From: Mycolicibacterium mengxianglii
GTDB lineage: Bacteria; Actinomycetota; Actinomycetes; Mycobacteriales; Mycobacteriaceae
DNA: 64,000 nt
Direction: 5' to 3'
NCBI RefSeq assembly: GCF_015710575.1
Contig: NZ_CP065373.1
Span: 4,836,001-4,900,000 of the forward strand
Shown here: positions 16,995 to 25,908 of the stretch, piece by piece
Position numbering within the stretch: position 1 is the stretch's first letter
How the letters are laid out: each line of letters opens with the position of its first letter
The notes under the pieces: generated by a model
The model's input: the letters and a program-made list of their open reading frames with translations, nothing else
The model's database searches: none
What the model was told of the DNA's origin: nothing
Translations under genes and position numbers: made by a program

Positions 16995-17024
16995 AGCTTA
17001 GGGCACAGCTGCCCAAATCCTCAA
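16995..17024 (-). promoter_or_regulatory. Promoter of the tRNA Glu-Asp-Phe unit
   Basis: On the minus strand a -35 box TTGAGG (17019-17024) and a -10 box TAAGCT (16995-17000) are separated by 18 bp, ending about 55 bases before tRNA-Glu. A good match to the mycobacterial SigA consensus. Confidence 0.6.
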
Positions 17025-17118
17025 ATGAGCCTGTCAGGGCACTGATTGCCCCCTCGCGGCGCGTCATCTCATAGGCCCTTCGAGCGCCCGGAGGGCAGGC
17101 GCTATTCTGATGCACCAC

Positions 17119-17194
17119 GCCCCTATAGCTCAGTTGGTAGAGCTACGGACTTTTAATCCGCAGGTCCCAGGTTCGAGCCCTGGTGGGGGCACCA
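17119..17194 (+). tRNA. tRNA-Lys (TTT)
   Basis: Acceptor GCCCCTA pairs with TGGGGGC, the anticodon loop is CTTTTAA (TTT), the T-arm reads GGTTCGAGCC, and the CCA is encoded. A -10 box TATTCT at 17103-17108 lies 10 bases upstream. A T6 run follows 4 bases after the CCA (17199-17204) and may help termination. Confidence 0.97.
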
Positions 17195-17582
17195 GCGATT
17201 TTTTACCAGTTCAGACGGTTCCGGCTGTGACGACCGAGGCCGCTGCCACGGCCGGTCTGCAGCTCCCTGCGGCCGTCATCTTTCCCCGGGGTCGGCCTCT
17301 TTCTGCCCGTGTCCAAATATCCCCGCGCGCAGGAAGTTCCAGAAGCCCCAATCGCGACCAGGAACATCACTGCCCACCGGCGCAGGAAGGGCTTGCTGTC
17401 GCCGGTGAGGAATGTCAGTCGCGGTCGCCTCGGCCGCGGAGAAGAACGCGCCCAGCGCCAGGAATCGCGAGCCCGCGCTCTTGTCGGTAACGGCTGATCG
17501 ACGCGCGTCGATACTCACCGCGAAGCAATCTCACTCGAGCCCTATCCTCAAGGTGAGTTTCCCCCCGACCGAGGAGCCATTG
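17195..17582. other. Region without a convincing gene
   Basis: 388 bases between tRNA-Lys and the DUF732 gene. A T-run follows the tRNA. A -10-like TATCCT at 17543-17548 probably serves the DUF732 gene. An 80-codon minus-strand frame exists but has no recognisable family, so nothing is called. Confidence 0.5.
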
Positions 17583-17942
17583 ATGCTCAGCCGCCTGACC
17601 ACCCGGATCGCCGCCCCGGCGCTCGCTGCAGCCTCGCTCTGCGGTTCGTTGATGTTCGGAGCAGGCGCGGCGGTGGCCACGCCACAGGACGACCAGTTCA
17701 CCAAGGTGGTCACCGCACTCGGAATCCCGGTCTCCGGCCCCGAACAGGCCGTCAAACTCGGCAACGACATCTGCGTGCTGCTCACCCGCGGCGGTGCCGC
17801 CGGGCCCAACCCGGTGCCGGTGGTACGCGGTGTGGTCAGCACGCTGACCAACCAGGGCCTCGAGAAGGGCCAGGCCGTCACCGCCATGCGCGCCGCGGTC
17901 ACCCTCTACTGCCCCCAGTACGGCCGCCTCATCGGGCGGTAG
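17583..17942 (+). CDS. DUF732 secreted protein
   Basis: 119 residues. Signal peptide (about 1-36, LAAASLCGSLMFGAGAAVATP) then a short mature domain of the mycobacterial DUF732 type: DDQFTKVVTALGIPV, then GNDICVLLTRG, QAVTAMRAAVTLYCPQY. The two cysteines are conserved in the family and likely form a disulfide. Secreted; function unknown, and this is a large mycobacterium-specific family. The start at 17583 follows a good Shine-Dalgarno (GAGGAG). A -10-like TATCCT lies 35 bases upstream. Confidence 0.88.
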   Translation: MLSRLTTRIAAPALAAASLCGSLMFGAGAAVATPQDDQFTKVVTALGIPVSGPEQAVKLGNDICVLLTRGGAAGPNPVPVVRGVVSTLTNQGLEKGQAVTAMRAAVTLYCPQYGRLIGR

Positions 17943-17977
17943 GCAGAACACGCCGACGCGCCCGACAGCGTGGGCCC

Positions 17978-19183
17978 TTACCGGCCCTCACGCTTTTCGG
18001 GGCCATTCCCCTTGTGCGCGTTGCCTTTTGGCTCTTTTGGCTCTTTGGGCGGCTTGGGTTCCCGGCTCGGTGGTCCGCCGGCACCCACCTCGGCCGGGGC
18101 TTGCACAGGGGCGACAGGTACTGGCGCCACGGAGGTGGGCGGCGGCGTCGTGATGTCCTGCGAGCGTTGCGTCGCCGCGCCGAGCAGGAACGCAGCCGCA
18201 CCCACGATGAGCGCCACCAGAAACGACAGTGCGAACGCCAGCATCAACACGGCTCGGCCGGATCTGCGGCTGCGCTGCACCGGGGCAGGCATCGGTGCCG
18301 CCGTAGGGGGCAGCGGTGGACTCAGGATCGCGGTCGGGGGGCGCAGCGGCGGCAGCGGTCCGGTCACCGGGTCTCCGCCCACATTGTTGAGCTCGGCGCG
18401 CATGGTCTCCGCACTGTCGAACCGGGCCGCGGCTTCCCGCGTCATCGCGCGGTCGACCACGGCGGACAGTTGCAGGTCGATGTCGGGGCGCTGCACCGAC
18501 ACCGGCGGCGGCGGATTGCCGGTGATCGCCTGCGCCAGCGCCACCAGGTTCTCTTCCGGGAACGCCCGCCGACCGGTCAGGGCTTCGTAGCCCACCACAC
18601 CCACGGCGTAGAGATCGTCGGCCACGGTTGCCGGTCGCCCAGCGAGGCGTTCCGGACTCATGTACGCCATCGTGCCCATGATCTGGCCGGTCTCGGTGCG
18701 GTGGGTATCGGGGCCTTTGGCCAGACCGAAATCGGCGACCTGGGCGTCACCGGCTGAGGTGAACAGGATGTTCGCCGGTTTGATGTCGCGGTGCAGGATT
18801 CCCATCGCGTGCGCAGCGGCCAGCGCGCTGAGCACGTCGTTGAGCATTTTGCGGACGTAGTCCTGCGGCACCGGGCCCTGGGCGATCAGATCGGCGAGGC
18901 TACGTCCGGGCAGGCGTTCCATCACGATGAACGGGGTGCCGTGGTGCTGGCCGCTGCCGTACACCGTGACGATGTTCGGGTGCCGCAGCTTCGCCGCGGA
19001 CTGTGCCTCGCTCCAGAATCGGCGGAGGTAATCCGGGTGGGTGTCGTAACCGGGGTAGAGCAGTTTGATGGCCACCGGCTGGCCGGTCTGAACGTCCCAG
19101 CCCTCCCGTACCTCGGCCATGCCACCACGACCGAGGATGCCCCGCAGCTCGTAGCGGCCGCCGAGCAGTTCGGGGGCGAACAT
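17978..19183 (-). CDS. Membrane Ser/Thr protein kinase (PknB-type)
   Basis: 401 residues. Complete Hanks-type kinase domain: glycine loop GRGGMAEV (18-25), Lys40 in VAIK, HRDIKPAN catalytic loop (131-138), DFG (151-153) and SPE. A Pro-rich linker leads to a single membrane helix (around 310-335) and a short extracellular tail rich in Pro, Lys and Glu (KEPKEPKG-type repeats) instead of PASTA repeats. The start is set at 19183 because a TACGGT -10 box (19190-19195) sits exactly six bases upstream, the leaderless layout; an in-frame ATG at 19207 would lie ahead of that promoter. Substrates unknown. Confidence 0.92.
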   Translation of the reverse strand: MFAPELLGGRYELRGILGRGGMAEVREGWDVQTGQPVAIKLLYPGYDTHPDYLRRFWSEAQSAAKLRHPNIVTVYGSGQHHGTPFIVMERLPGRSLADLIAQGPVPQDYVRKMLNDVLSALAAAHAMGILHRDIKPANILFTSAGDAQVADFGLAKGPDTHRTETGQIMGTMAYMSPERLAGRPATVADDLYAVGVVGYEALTGRRAFPEENLVALAQAITGNPPPPVSVQRPDIDLQLSAVVDRAMTREAAARFDSAETMRAELNNVGGDPVTGPLPPLRPPTAILSPPLPPTAAPMPAPVQRSRRSGRAVLMLAFALSFLVALIVGAAAFLLGAATQRSQDITTPPPTSVAPVPVAPVQAPAEVGAGGPPSREPKPPKEPKEPKGNAHKGNGPEKREGR

Positions 19184-19278
19184 GGCTCTACCGTAGTCGG
19201 TGGGCATGGCCCCGCCGCGGCACCGGGTGCCGTCAGGGGCGTCAGTCGTCAGGGTTCAGACCTCGACTCACCAGAGGG

Positions 19279-19413
19279 TCAGCGGCGGTTGTCGACAGGC
19301 GGATGCCGACGCTCCCAGGCCTGCGCCACCCGAGAGGTGCCCCGCAGCATCAGGAGGCCGTATCCCAGTGCCAGTGGCGGGCCTATCAGCCACGCTGTGA
19401 CCATCGCTGTCAT
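19279..19413 (-). CDS. Short membrane protein of 44 residues
   Basis: Start ATG 19413 (MTAMVTAWLI) with AGGGGG eight to ten bases upstream; a longer version from ATG 19440 is possible. One hydrophobic helix (about 4-25: AWLIGPPLALGYGLLML) is followed by a basic tail (RVAQAWERRHPPVDNRR). It is downstream of the MpaB-like gene (77 bp) on the same strand. No family recognised; the helix, positive-inside tail and Shine-Dalgarno make it a plausible gene. Confidence 0.5.
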   Translation of the reverse strand: MTAMVTAWLIGPPLALGYGLLMLRGTSRVAQAWERRHPPVDNRR

Positions 19414-19490
19414 CGGGCCCCCTGAATCCGGTGCAGCCATCACATCACGATCCGGTCACGATTCCTGGTCGACGCGCCGGGGCCGGCCGG

Positions 19491-20501
19491 TCAGACCTCG
19501 GGGCTGTAGTGCATCCCGTTGTTGCGGTGCTCCACCGGCGGGAGGTTGCGGGCCGGAGTGTGCACCAGCGGTCCGTCGGCGGCCAATCGGCCCGTCACCC
19601 GGTCCCACGCAGTGCGCGCCCGGGGGTGCATCCGCATCCGGTTGGGCACCACCTTGAAGATCAGTCCCACCAGATTGCCGAAGCGGCGGTGCAACCACTC
19701 ATCGCGCGCCGACCAGCTGTAGCCCATCAGTCGTCGCACCGGCGGGTCATAAAGACCGACGGTGAACCACACGAAGAACGGCTTGATCACCAACCGTCGC
19801 TGGAGTGCCCAGAGCCAATCCGGAATCCATGCGGCGAACGGCGGTGCGGGCAGCTCGTCGAGGTTGAGCACCTCGCGGGCGGCCCAGTTGTTCTCCAGCA
19901 CCTCGGTGCACATGTGCTCCCAGTACTTCTGGAAGTCCTCCCAGGTCTCCGGCACGGGCCGCATGCTCATGCCGTACATCCGGTACCACTGTTTGTGCTT
20001 TTCGAAGAGCTGCCGCTTGTCGTCCTCGGAGATGCCACCCCAGCACAGCCGTTCGGCGACGATGAGCGTGCCGACGAAAAACGTCGAGTGTGCCCAGTAG
20101 AAGACGTCCGGGTTGAGCGCGCTGTAGCGCCGGCCTTGGGCGTCGACCCCTTTGATCCCGACGTGGTAGTCGCGGACCTCGGCGCCGGTTGTGGGCGCTC
20201 GGTCGCCGTCGAAGACCACCCCGCCGATCGGGTACAGGGAGCGCAACAGCCGGGGCCAGCGTTCGGTGAAGAAGATGGAGTGCTGTTCGACGGCCGCCCC
20301 GAGCTGCGGGTGCATGTTCTGCATCGACCCTGCCCATGGCCCCTGCAGCATGCCGCGCCAGTCCCCGAAATACTTCCAGGTCAGGGAGTCGGGCCCGAGC
20401 GGCTGCGGCGGCGCTTCATACCCCCCGGCGGACACGGGACAGCCCTGCGCCGCCGTCCCACTGGCCAGTGGAGATGCCCCGGAAGTATCTTGAGTGACCA
20501 A
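19491..20501 (-). CDS. Oxygenase MpaB-family protein (DUF2236)
   Basis: 336 residues. Large DUF2236/MpaB-like domain: GGVVFDGDRAPTTGAEVRDYH, RRYSALNPDVFYWAHSTFF with VGTLIVAERL, and KQWYRMYGMSMRPVPET. The fungal MpaB enzyme oxidatively cleaves a polyketide side chain and latex-clearing proteins share the fold with a heme; the conserved histidines (RDYH, YWAHS) fit metal or heme ligation. Mycobacteria carry many copies of unknown substrate. Divergent from the TetR gene (61 bp apart), which may regulate it. Equivalent position to Rv0825c as I recall it. Confidence 0.85.
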   Translation of the reverse strand: MVTQDTSGASPLASGTAAQGCPVSAGGYEAPPQPLGPDSLTWKYFGDWRGMLQGPWAGSMQNMHPQLGAAVEQHSIFFTERWPRLLRSLYPIGGVVFDGDRAPTTGAEVRDYHVGIKGVDAQGRRYSALNPDVFYWAHSTFFVGTLIVAERLCWGGISEDDKRQLFEKHKQWYRMYGMSMRPVPETWEDFQKYWEHMCTEVLENNWAAREVLNLDELPAPPFAAWIPDWLWALQRRLVIKPFFVWFTVGLYDPPVRRLMGYSWSARDEWLHRRFGNLVGLIFKVVPNRMRMHPRARTAWDRVTGRLAADGPLVHTPARNLPPVEHRNNGMHYSPEV

Positions 20502-20562
20502 TGCACTGTCCCGTCGGTAAAAGCCGAGTGACTACGCGAGTTGTCAGTAGCTTAGGAGTGAC

Positions 20563-21147
20563 GTGACTTCCGGTCAAAGTCGGGGTCGTTGGTCGGGTGT
20601 CCCACTTGAAGACCGGCAGGCCCGTCGACGTGAAGAACTCATCGACGCCGGCATCGAACTCCTCGGCGGCGCGGGTGGCCCCGCACTGACCGTGCGCGCG
20701 GTCTGCCGTCGCGCCGGATTGACCGAACGCTACTTCTACGAGAGCTTCGCCGACCGCGACGAGTTCGTCCGCGCGGCCTACGACGCGGTCTGCAACACGG
20801 CGATGTCGACGCTGGTCTCGGCGGTGACGCCACGTGAAGCGGTGGAGCGTTTCGTGGCGCTCATGGTCGACGACCCCATCCGCGGACGAGTCCTGCTGCT
20901 GGCCCCCGAGGTCGAACCGGTGTTGACCCGCTCCGGCGCGGAGTGGATGCCCAGCTTCATCGAGCTGCTGCAGCGCAAACTGACCACGATCACCGATCCG
21001 GTGGTCGGGCACATGGCCGCCACCAGCCTCATCGGCGGCCTGACCGCCCTGTTCACCGCTTACCTGGACAATCGGCTGGCGGCCAGTCGCGAACAGTTCA
21101 TCGACTTCTGCGTCAGCACCATCATGAGCCGCGTCGCCGTCTCCTGA
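20563..21147 (+). CDS. TetR-family transcriptional regulator
   Basis: 194 residues. N-terminal HTH with the usual TetR pattern: RREELIDAGIELLGGAGGPAL then TVRAVCRRAGLTERYFYESF and ADRDEFV. The C-terminal domain is variable and ligand-binding. GTG start at 20563. It is divergent from the MpaB-like gene and upstream of desA1 on the same strand, so targets may include either. No distinct palindrome was pinned in the 61-bp shared region. Confidence 0.9.
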   Translation: MTSGQSRGRWSGVPLEDRQARRREELIDAGIELLGGAGGPALTVRAVCRRAGLTERYFYESFADRDEFVRAAYDAVCNTAMSTLVSAVTPREAVERFVALMVDDPIRGRVLLLAPEVEPVLTRSGAEWMPSFIELLQRKLTTITDPVVGHMAATSLIGGLTALFTAYLDNRLAASREQFIDFCVSTIMSRVAVS

Positions 21148-21257
21148 GCGCGTTGCGAGCCGGCCGCACCGGGTACCCGAAACACAATCCGCGGGCAAGC
21201 ATGGCACCGATCACAAGTAACAATCCCGTCGCGACTCAACACACCGAGCCGGGCAAC

Positions 21258-21287
21258 TTGAATGGTACTGAGTGACACAGATATATT
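21258..21287 (+). promoter_or_regulatory. Promoter of desA1
   Basis: TTGAAT (21258-21263) and TATATT (21282-21287) separated by 18 bp, 36 bases before the desA1 ATG. One of the best -10 boxes in the window, in keeping with an abundant essential desaturase. Confidence 0.6.
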
Positions 21288-21323
21288 GACTGCAACCACT
21301 AGGTACAGATAACCGGAGGGCGT

Positions 21324-22322
21324 ATGTCGAAAGACCTCACCGATCTGCAGCTGCTGCATGAGCTCGAGCCCGTCGTTGAGAAGAACATCAACCGGCACAT
21401 GTCCATGCGCAAGGACTGGAACCCGCACGACTACATCCCGTGGTCCGAGGGCAAGAACTGGTACGCCCTGGGCGGCCAGGACTGGGAGCCCGGACAGTCG
21501 AAGCTCTCCGAGATCGCGCAGACAGCCATGGTGCAGAACCTGCTGACCGAGGACAACCTGCCGTCCTATCACCGCGAGATCGCGATGAACTTCAGCATGG
21601 ACGGGCCGTGGGGGTACTGGGTCAACCGCTGGACCGCCGAGGAGAACCGGCACGGTATCGCGTTGCGCGACTACCTCGTTGTCACCCGTGCCGTCGATCC
21701 GGTCGAGCTCGAGATCACCCGCATGGAGCAGGTCACCCGCGGATTCTCCCCGGGCCAGAACCAGCAGGGCGACCTGTTCGCGGAGACGCTGTTCGACTCC
21801 GTGATGTACGTGTCGTTCCAGGAACTGGCCACCCGCGTGTCGCACCGAAACACCGGTAAGGCGTGCAACGACCCGATCGCCGACCAGCTGTTGGCGCGCG
21901 TGTCAGCCGACGAGAACCTGCACATGATCTTCTACCGGGACGTCTCCGGCGCCGGCTTGGACATCGCGCCCAACCAGGCGATGAAGTCACTGCACCGGGT
22001 GCTGCGCAACTTCAAGATGCCCGGGTACACCGTCCCCGACTTCCGCCGCAAGGCCGTCATCATCGCGGTCGGCGGTGTCTACGACCCGCGGATCCACCTC
22101 GATGACGTGGTGATGCCGATCCTGAAGAAATGGCGCATCTTCGAGCGCGAGGACTTCACCGGCGAAGCTGCCGAGTTGCGCGACGACCTCGGTCTGCTCA
22201 TCGAAGAGCTCGAGGACAGCTGCCAGAAGTTCGAGGTCGCCAAGCAGCGTCGCCTCGAGCGCGAACGTAAAGTGGCCGAGAAGAAGGCCATGAAGAACCT
22301 CTTGGTGACGACATCAGCGTAG
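21324..22322 (+). CDS. desA1: Acyl-ACP desaturase DesA1
   Basis: 332 residues, close to M. tuberculosis DesA1 in length and sequence. Ferritin-like helical bundle with the di-iron motifs EENRH (106-110) and DENLH (196-200). DesA1 introduces a double bond into long acyl-ACP chains during mycolic acid synthesis; it is essential in mycobacteria, soluble and cytoplasmic. ATG has a strong Shine-Dalgarno (GGAGGG). Neighbours (MpaB-like upstream, Dus downstream) match the Rv0823c-Rv0825c order. The basic, Lys/Arg-rich C-terminus (KVAEKKAMKN) is typical. Confidence 0.95.
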   Translation: MSKDLTDLQLLHELEPVVEKNINRHMSMRKDWNPHDYIPWSEGKNWYALGGQDWEPGQSKLSEIAQTAMVQNLLTEDNLPSYHREIAMNFSMDGPWGYWVNRWTAEENRHGIALRDYLVVTRAVDPVELEITRMEQVTRGFSPGQNQQGDLFAETLFDSVMYVSFQELATRVSHRNTGKACNDPIADQLLARVSADENLHMIFYRDVSGAGLDIAPNQAMKSLHRVLRNFKMPGYTVPDFRRKAVIIAVGGVYDPRIHLDDVVMPILKKWRIFEREDFTGEAAELRDDLGLLIEELEDSCQKFEVAKQRRLERERKVAEKKAMKNLLVTTSA

Positions 22323-22340
22323 ATACATCTGTTTCCGCGT

Positions 22341-22369
22341 CGGCCCGATCTGCACTGCGGATCGGGCCG
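22341..22369. terminator. Perfect hairpin between desA1 and dus
   Basis: CGGCCCGATC (22341-22350) and GATCGGGCCG (22360-22369) form a perfect 10-bp stem with a 9-base loop, 18 bases after the desA1 stop. It resembles an intrinsic terminator without a U-run but overlaps the likely N-terminal codons of dus, so it may attenuate rather than end transcription. Confidence 0.5.
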
Positions 22370-22375
22370 TTCGCG

Positions 22376-23488
22376 TTGCCCAGCCCCGTGGTTCTGGCCC
22401 CGATGGCCGGGGTCACCAACGTGGCGTTCCGCACGCTGTGCCGGGAGCTGGAATTGGCCCGGGCAGGCACCACCAGCGGCCTCTACGTCTGTGAGATGGT
22501 CACCGCACGCGCCCTCTACGAGCGCCACCCGGTGACGATGCACATGACGACCTTCGCCCCGGAAGAATCGCCGCGGTCGCTGCAGCTCTACACCGTCGAC
22601 CCGACCTACACCTACGAGGCGGCGAGGATGGTCGTCCAGGAGAACCTGGCCGACCACATCGACATGAACTTCGGTTGCCCGGTGCCCAAGGTGACCCGGC
22701 GCGGCGGCGGCGCCGCACTGCCCTACAAGCGTCGGCTGTTCGGTCAGATCGTCGCAGCCGCGGTGCGCGCCACCGAAGGCACTACCGTCCCCGTCACCGT
22801 GAAGTTCCGGATCGGGATCGACGACGAGCACCACACCCACCTCGACGCCGGATACATCGCTGAGCAGGAAGGCGCGGCCGCAGTGGCGCTACACGCCCGC
22901 ACCGCCGCGCAGCGTTACTCCGGAGCCGCCGACTGGAGCCAGATAGCCGCACTCAAGCAGCATGTCCGCACCATTCCCGTGCTCGGCAACGGCGACATCT
23001 TCGACGCCGACGACGCCCTTGCCATGATGGCCGCCACCGGCTGCGACGGCGTGGTCATCGGGCGTGGCTGTCTGGGCCGGCCCTGGCTGTTCGCCGAACT
23101 GTCAGCCGCCTTCAACGGCACGCCGATGCCCACTCCCCCGACCCTGGGCGAGGTCGCCGACATCATCCGCCGCCACGGCGAACTGCTGGCCGCACACTTC
23201 GGCGAAGACAAGGGCATGCGCGACATCCGCAAGCATGTGGCGTGGTATCTGCATGGCTTCCCCGTCGGCTCTGACCTGCGTCGGGCCCTGGCGCTGGTCA
23301 AGACCCGCGACGAACTCGACCACCTGCTCGACGGGCTGGACGCCGATGTCCCGTTCCCGCCCGCGGCCTCCGGCCCGCGCGGTCGGCAAGGGTCCGCCGC
23401 GTCGGTCAGCCTGCCTGAGGGCTGGCTCGACGACCCGGAAGACTGCACCGTCCCCGACGGTGCCGACGCCATGCATTCCGGTGGCTGA
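22376..23488 (+). CDS. dus: tRNA-dihydrouridine synthase (Dus/NifR3 family)
   Basis: FMN TIM-barrel: SPVVLAPMAGVTNVAF, HIDMNFGCPVPKVTRRGGGA (with the catalytic Cys), VTVKFRIGIDD, ALHARTAAQRYSG, VLGNGDIFDADDA, GRGCLGRPWLF. It reduces uridine to dihydrouridine in tRNA. The coordinates use TTG 22376, the first canonical start in the frame, but family members normally begin 7-12 residues earlier with a segment like LRIGPFAL, which is encoded here (from CTG 22355) inside the hairpin. No ATG, GTG or TTG lies upstream before the in-frame stop at 22268, so the true start may be non-canonical. Equivalent to Rv0823c. Confidence 0.9.
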   Translation: MPSPVVLAPMAGVTNVAFRTLCRELELARAGTTSGLYVCEMVTARALYERHPVTMHMTTFAPEESPRSLQLYTVDPTYTYEAARMVVQENLADHIDMNFGCPVPKVTRRGGGAALPYKRRLFGQIVAAAVRATEGTTVPVTVKFRIGIDDEHHTHLDAGYIAEQEGAAAVALHARTAAQRYSGAADWSQIAALKQHVRTIPVLGNGDIFDADDALAMMAATGCDGVVIGRGCLGRPWLFAELSAAFNGTPMPTPPTLGEVADIIRRHGELLAAHFGEDKGMRDIRKHVAWYLHGFPVGSDLRRALALVKTRDELDHLLDGLDADVPFPPAASGPRGRQGSAASVSLPEGWLDDPEDCTVPDGADAMHSGG

Positions 23489-23743
23489 ATCGAGATGCAC
23501 TCGACATCGGACTCCCGGATGGCCTTCTCAGCTTGCCTCAGTAGCATGTATACGTTGCAAGTGCTCCGCTGGCGGAGTACTGCCATGTCCTGCTAAAGAC
23601 TAGGGACCAAAGACTGAAGACGCGGTGTCGCTGTCCACAACCGGACAGCGCTGCTCCTGAGGGTGCACCACAACGGCGTGCGCCGCGTCGACGTCATCAC
23701 GCGGGTACGACTGTGTCGTCAGAGCCGGAGGCCGGAGGCGGAC

Positions 23744-25879
23744 ATGAGTGACGGCGACAGCGCCACTCCTGGCCAGCACGGCTCGTCGGATCCCGACGGC
23801 GACAACCAGTGGCTTACCCGATCGGCGCGCCCGGCGCCAGGCGCCGCGCCGTGGGAGCGCGCATTGGATGCCGGCGCCGACTCAGACGAGCCGGTGGCCG
23901 CCGAGGCCGACCTCGAGCAGGATCCCGATTTCGAGCTGGATCCCGATTTCGATGATGGGGAGCCCGAGGGCAATCACACCGCAGGCGTCACCGTCGCGGA
24001 CTTGTTCGCCAAGCTCACCGGCGATGTCCCGGAGTCCCTGCAGCGGAGCCGATCCTCCCGGGCCAGACAGCCCGAACCCGAGGAAGTCGCTGCCGATCCC
24101 GAGGTGCCCGTTGTGGGCCCCGGCGATCCCCCGACCATCACCATGTCGGCCTACGCCTCTGAGATCCCCGATCTCGGCGCGCTGGCCCGACGCTCGGCAG
24201 GCACCAACCGCGTCCACCCCGAGGTCGCCGAAGAGGAAACCACGGTCCTGCCGGCGGTCATCGATGACGAACCCCCAGCCGGTCCCGTCGCTCCGGCCGG
24301 CCCCGGACGCCGGTCCGCCCTGCTCGCCGGACGGCTGGTGGCGGCGCTCGTCGCCGTCCTCGCCCTGGTGCTGACCGGCGGCGCCTGGCAGTGGAACTCC
24401 ACGAAGAACGGCAACCTCAACAACGTCGCCGCCCTCGACCCCGACTCCCGTGACATCCTCGACCCCAACGCCCAGTTCGGTGACGAGAACTTCCTGATCG
24501 TCGGCACCGACAGCCGCTACGGCCAGAACAGCAACATGGGCGCCGGCGACACCGATGATGCCGGCGGCACCCGCTCGGACACGGTCATGCTGGTCAACAT
24601 CCCGGCCAGCCGCGACCGCGTCGTGGCCGTGTCCTTCCCTCGTGACCTGGCCATCACCCCGATGGAATGCGAGCCGTGGAACCCGGAGACCGGCGAGTAC
24701 GGGCCGATCTACGACGAGACTTCGGGCACCTGGGGTCCGGACAAGTGGTACACCGAGTCCAAGCTGAATTCCGCGTACTCCTACGGCGGCCCGAAGTGCC
24801 TGGTGAAGGTCATCCAGAAGATCTCCGGCCTGTCGATCAACAGGTTCATGGCCATCGACTTCGCCGGCTTTTCGAAGATGGTCGACGCGCTCGGCGGAGT
24901 GGAAGTGTGCTCCACCACCCCGCTCGAGGACTACGAGCTCGGCACCGTGCTCGCCAGCGCCGGCCGGCAGATGGTCGACGGCCACACCGCGCTGAACTAC
25001 GTGCGCGCCCGGCAGGTCACCACCGAGTTCAACGGGGACTACGGGCGGATCAAGCGTCAGCAGTTGTTCCTGTCCTCGCTGCTGCGGTCACTGATCTCGA
25101 AAGAGACGTTCTTCTCGCTGTCGAAGCTCAACAACGTCGTCAACATGTTCATCAACGACAGTTACGTCGACAACATCGGCACCAAAGACCTGGTGGATCT
25201 CGGCCAGTCACTACAGGGTGTGGCCGCCGGGCGGATCACGTTCATCACCGTGCCGACCACCGGATACGCCGACGAGTACGGCAACGAGCAACCGCGCACC
25301 GACGACATCCACGCACTGTTCAGCGCGATCATCAACGACGACCCGCTACCCGGTGAGAACAACCAGAACGAGACGACCGTGCCGGTCACCACCAGCCAGA
25401 CCGAGACGTCGACCACCACCACCACCACGACCGAGGCCCCGACCGAGCCGTCGACGCAGCTGGTGGACGCGATGACCGTCGACCCCTCCGAGGTCAGCGT
25501 GCACGTCGCCAATTCCACCGGTCAGACCGGCCTCGGATCGACCGCCAGCTCCGCGTTCGGGGAATACGGCTTCACCGTCGACACCCCGGACGATTACTCG
25601 ACCCAGCTCGAGCAGACGACGGTGATGTACTCCATGGGCAACGAGCAGGCCGCCGCCACCGTCGCATCCGCACTCGGGGTGCCGGCTGTCGAAGAGAAGG
25701 CCGGCCTCGGCGACACGGTGCAGGTTGTGCTGGGTCCGGACTTCTCGACGGTGAACCATCCGGAAGCCAGTGGGTCGCGGGTCAGCATGGAAGTCCTGCG
25801 CGGCGACGGCAGCAGCACACCCACCGAACTGCCCGAGGACCTGACCGTCACCAACGGCGCCGACACCTCCTGCGAATAG
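23744..25879 (+). CDS. LytR-CpsA-Psr (LCP) family cell-wall phosphotransferase
   Basis: 711 residues. A long acidic cytoplasmic N-terminus (about 1-190, with repeated DPDF/ELDPDF segments), one membrane helix (LVAALVAVLALVLTGGAW), then the extracellular LCP domain with its hallmark residues (GTDSRYG, SFPRDLAI, NYVRARQ, arginines that bind polyprenyl phosphate). A Thr-rich linker (TSTTTTTTTEAPTEPST) precedes a C-terminal LytR_C domain. LCP enzymes attach arabinogalactan to peptidoglycan. Start at ATG 23744 with Shine-Dalgarno GGAGGCG. This is the Rv0822c-type paralogue; which polymer it transfers is not shown. Confidence 0.92.
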   Translation: MSDGDSATPGQHGSSDPDGDNQWLTRSARPAPGAAPWERALDAGADSDEPVAAEADLEQDPDFELDPDFDDGEPEGNHTAGVTVADLFAKLTGDVPESLQRSRSSRARQPEPEEVAADPEVPVVGPGDPPTITMSAYASEIPDLGALARRSAGTNRVHPEVAEEETTVLPAVIDDEPPAGPVAPAGPGRRSALLAGRLVAALVAVLALVLTGGAWQWNSTKNGNLNNVAALDPDSRDILDPNAQFGDENFLIVGTDSRYGQNSNMGAGDTDDAGGTRSDTVMLVNIPASRDRVVAVSFPRDLAITPMECEPWNPETGEYGPIYDETSGTWGPDKWYTESKLNSAYSYGGPKCLVKVIQKISGLSINRFMAIDFAGFSKMVDALGGVEVCSTTPLEDYELGTVLASAGRQMVDGHTALNYVRARQVTTEFNGDYGRIKRQQLFLSSLLRSLISKETFFSLSKLNNVVNMFINDSYVDNIGTKDLVDLGQSLQGVAAGRITFITVPTTGYADEYGNEQPRTDDIHALFSAIINDDPLPGENNQNETTVPVTTSQTETSTTTTTTTEAPTEPSTQLVDAMTVDPSEVSVHVANSTGQTGLGSTASSAFGEYGFTVDTPDDYSTQLEQTTVMYSMGNEQAAATVASALGVPAVEEKAGLGDTVQVVLGPDFSTVNHPEASGSRVSMEVLRGDGSSTPTELPEDLTVTNGADTSCE

Positions 25880-25908
25880 CAAACCCCGCACCGCGTCGGT
25901 ACCCCGGC

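Noticed and set aside
16629..17194. tRNA cluster as an integration site for the polyol block
   Set aside because: No integrase and no duplicated tRNA 3' end was found near the block, which ends about 2 kb from the tRNAs.
17110..17490. A plus-strand frame starting just before tRNA-Lys
   Set aside because: Its first part is the tRNA sequence itself and the rest has no coding signature.
17276..17518. An 80-codon minus-strand frame between tRNA-Lys and the DUF732 gene with a hydrophobic WGFWNFLRAGIF segment
   Set aside because: No Shine-Dalgarno or leaderless box was clear and no family was recognised. It could be a real small gene, but evidence is too thin.
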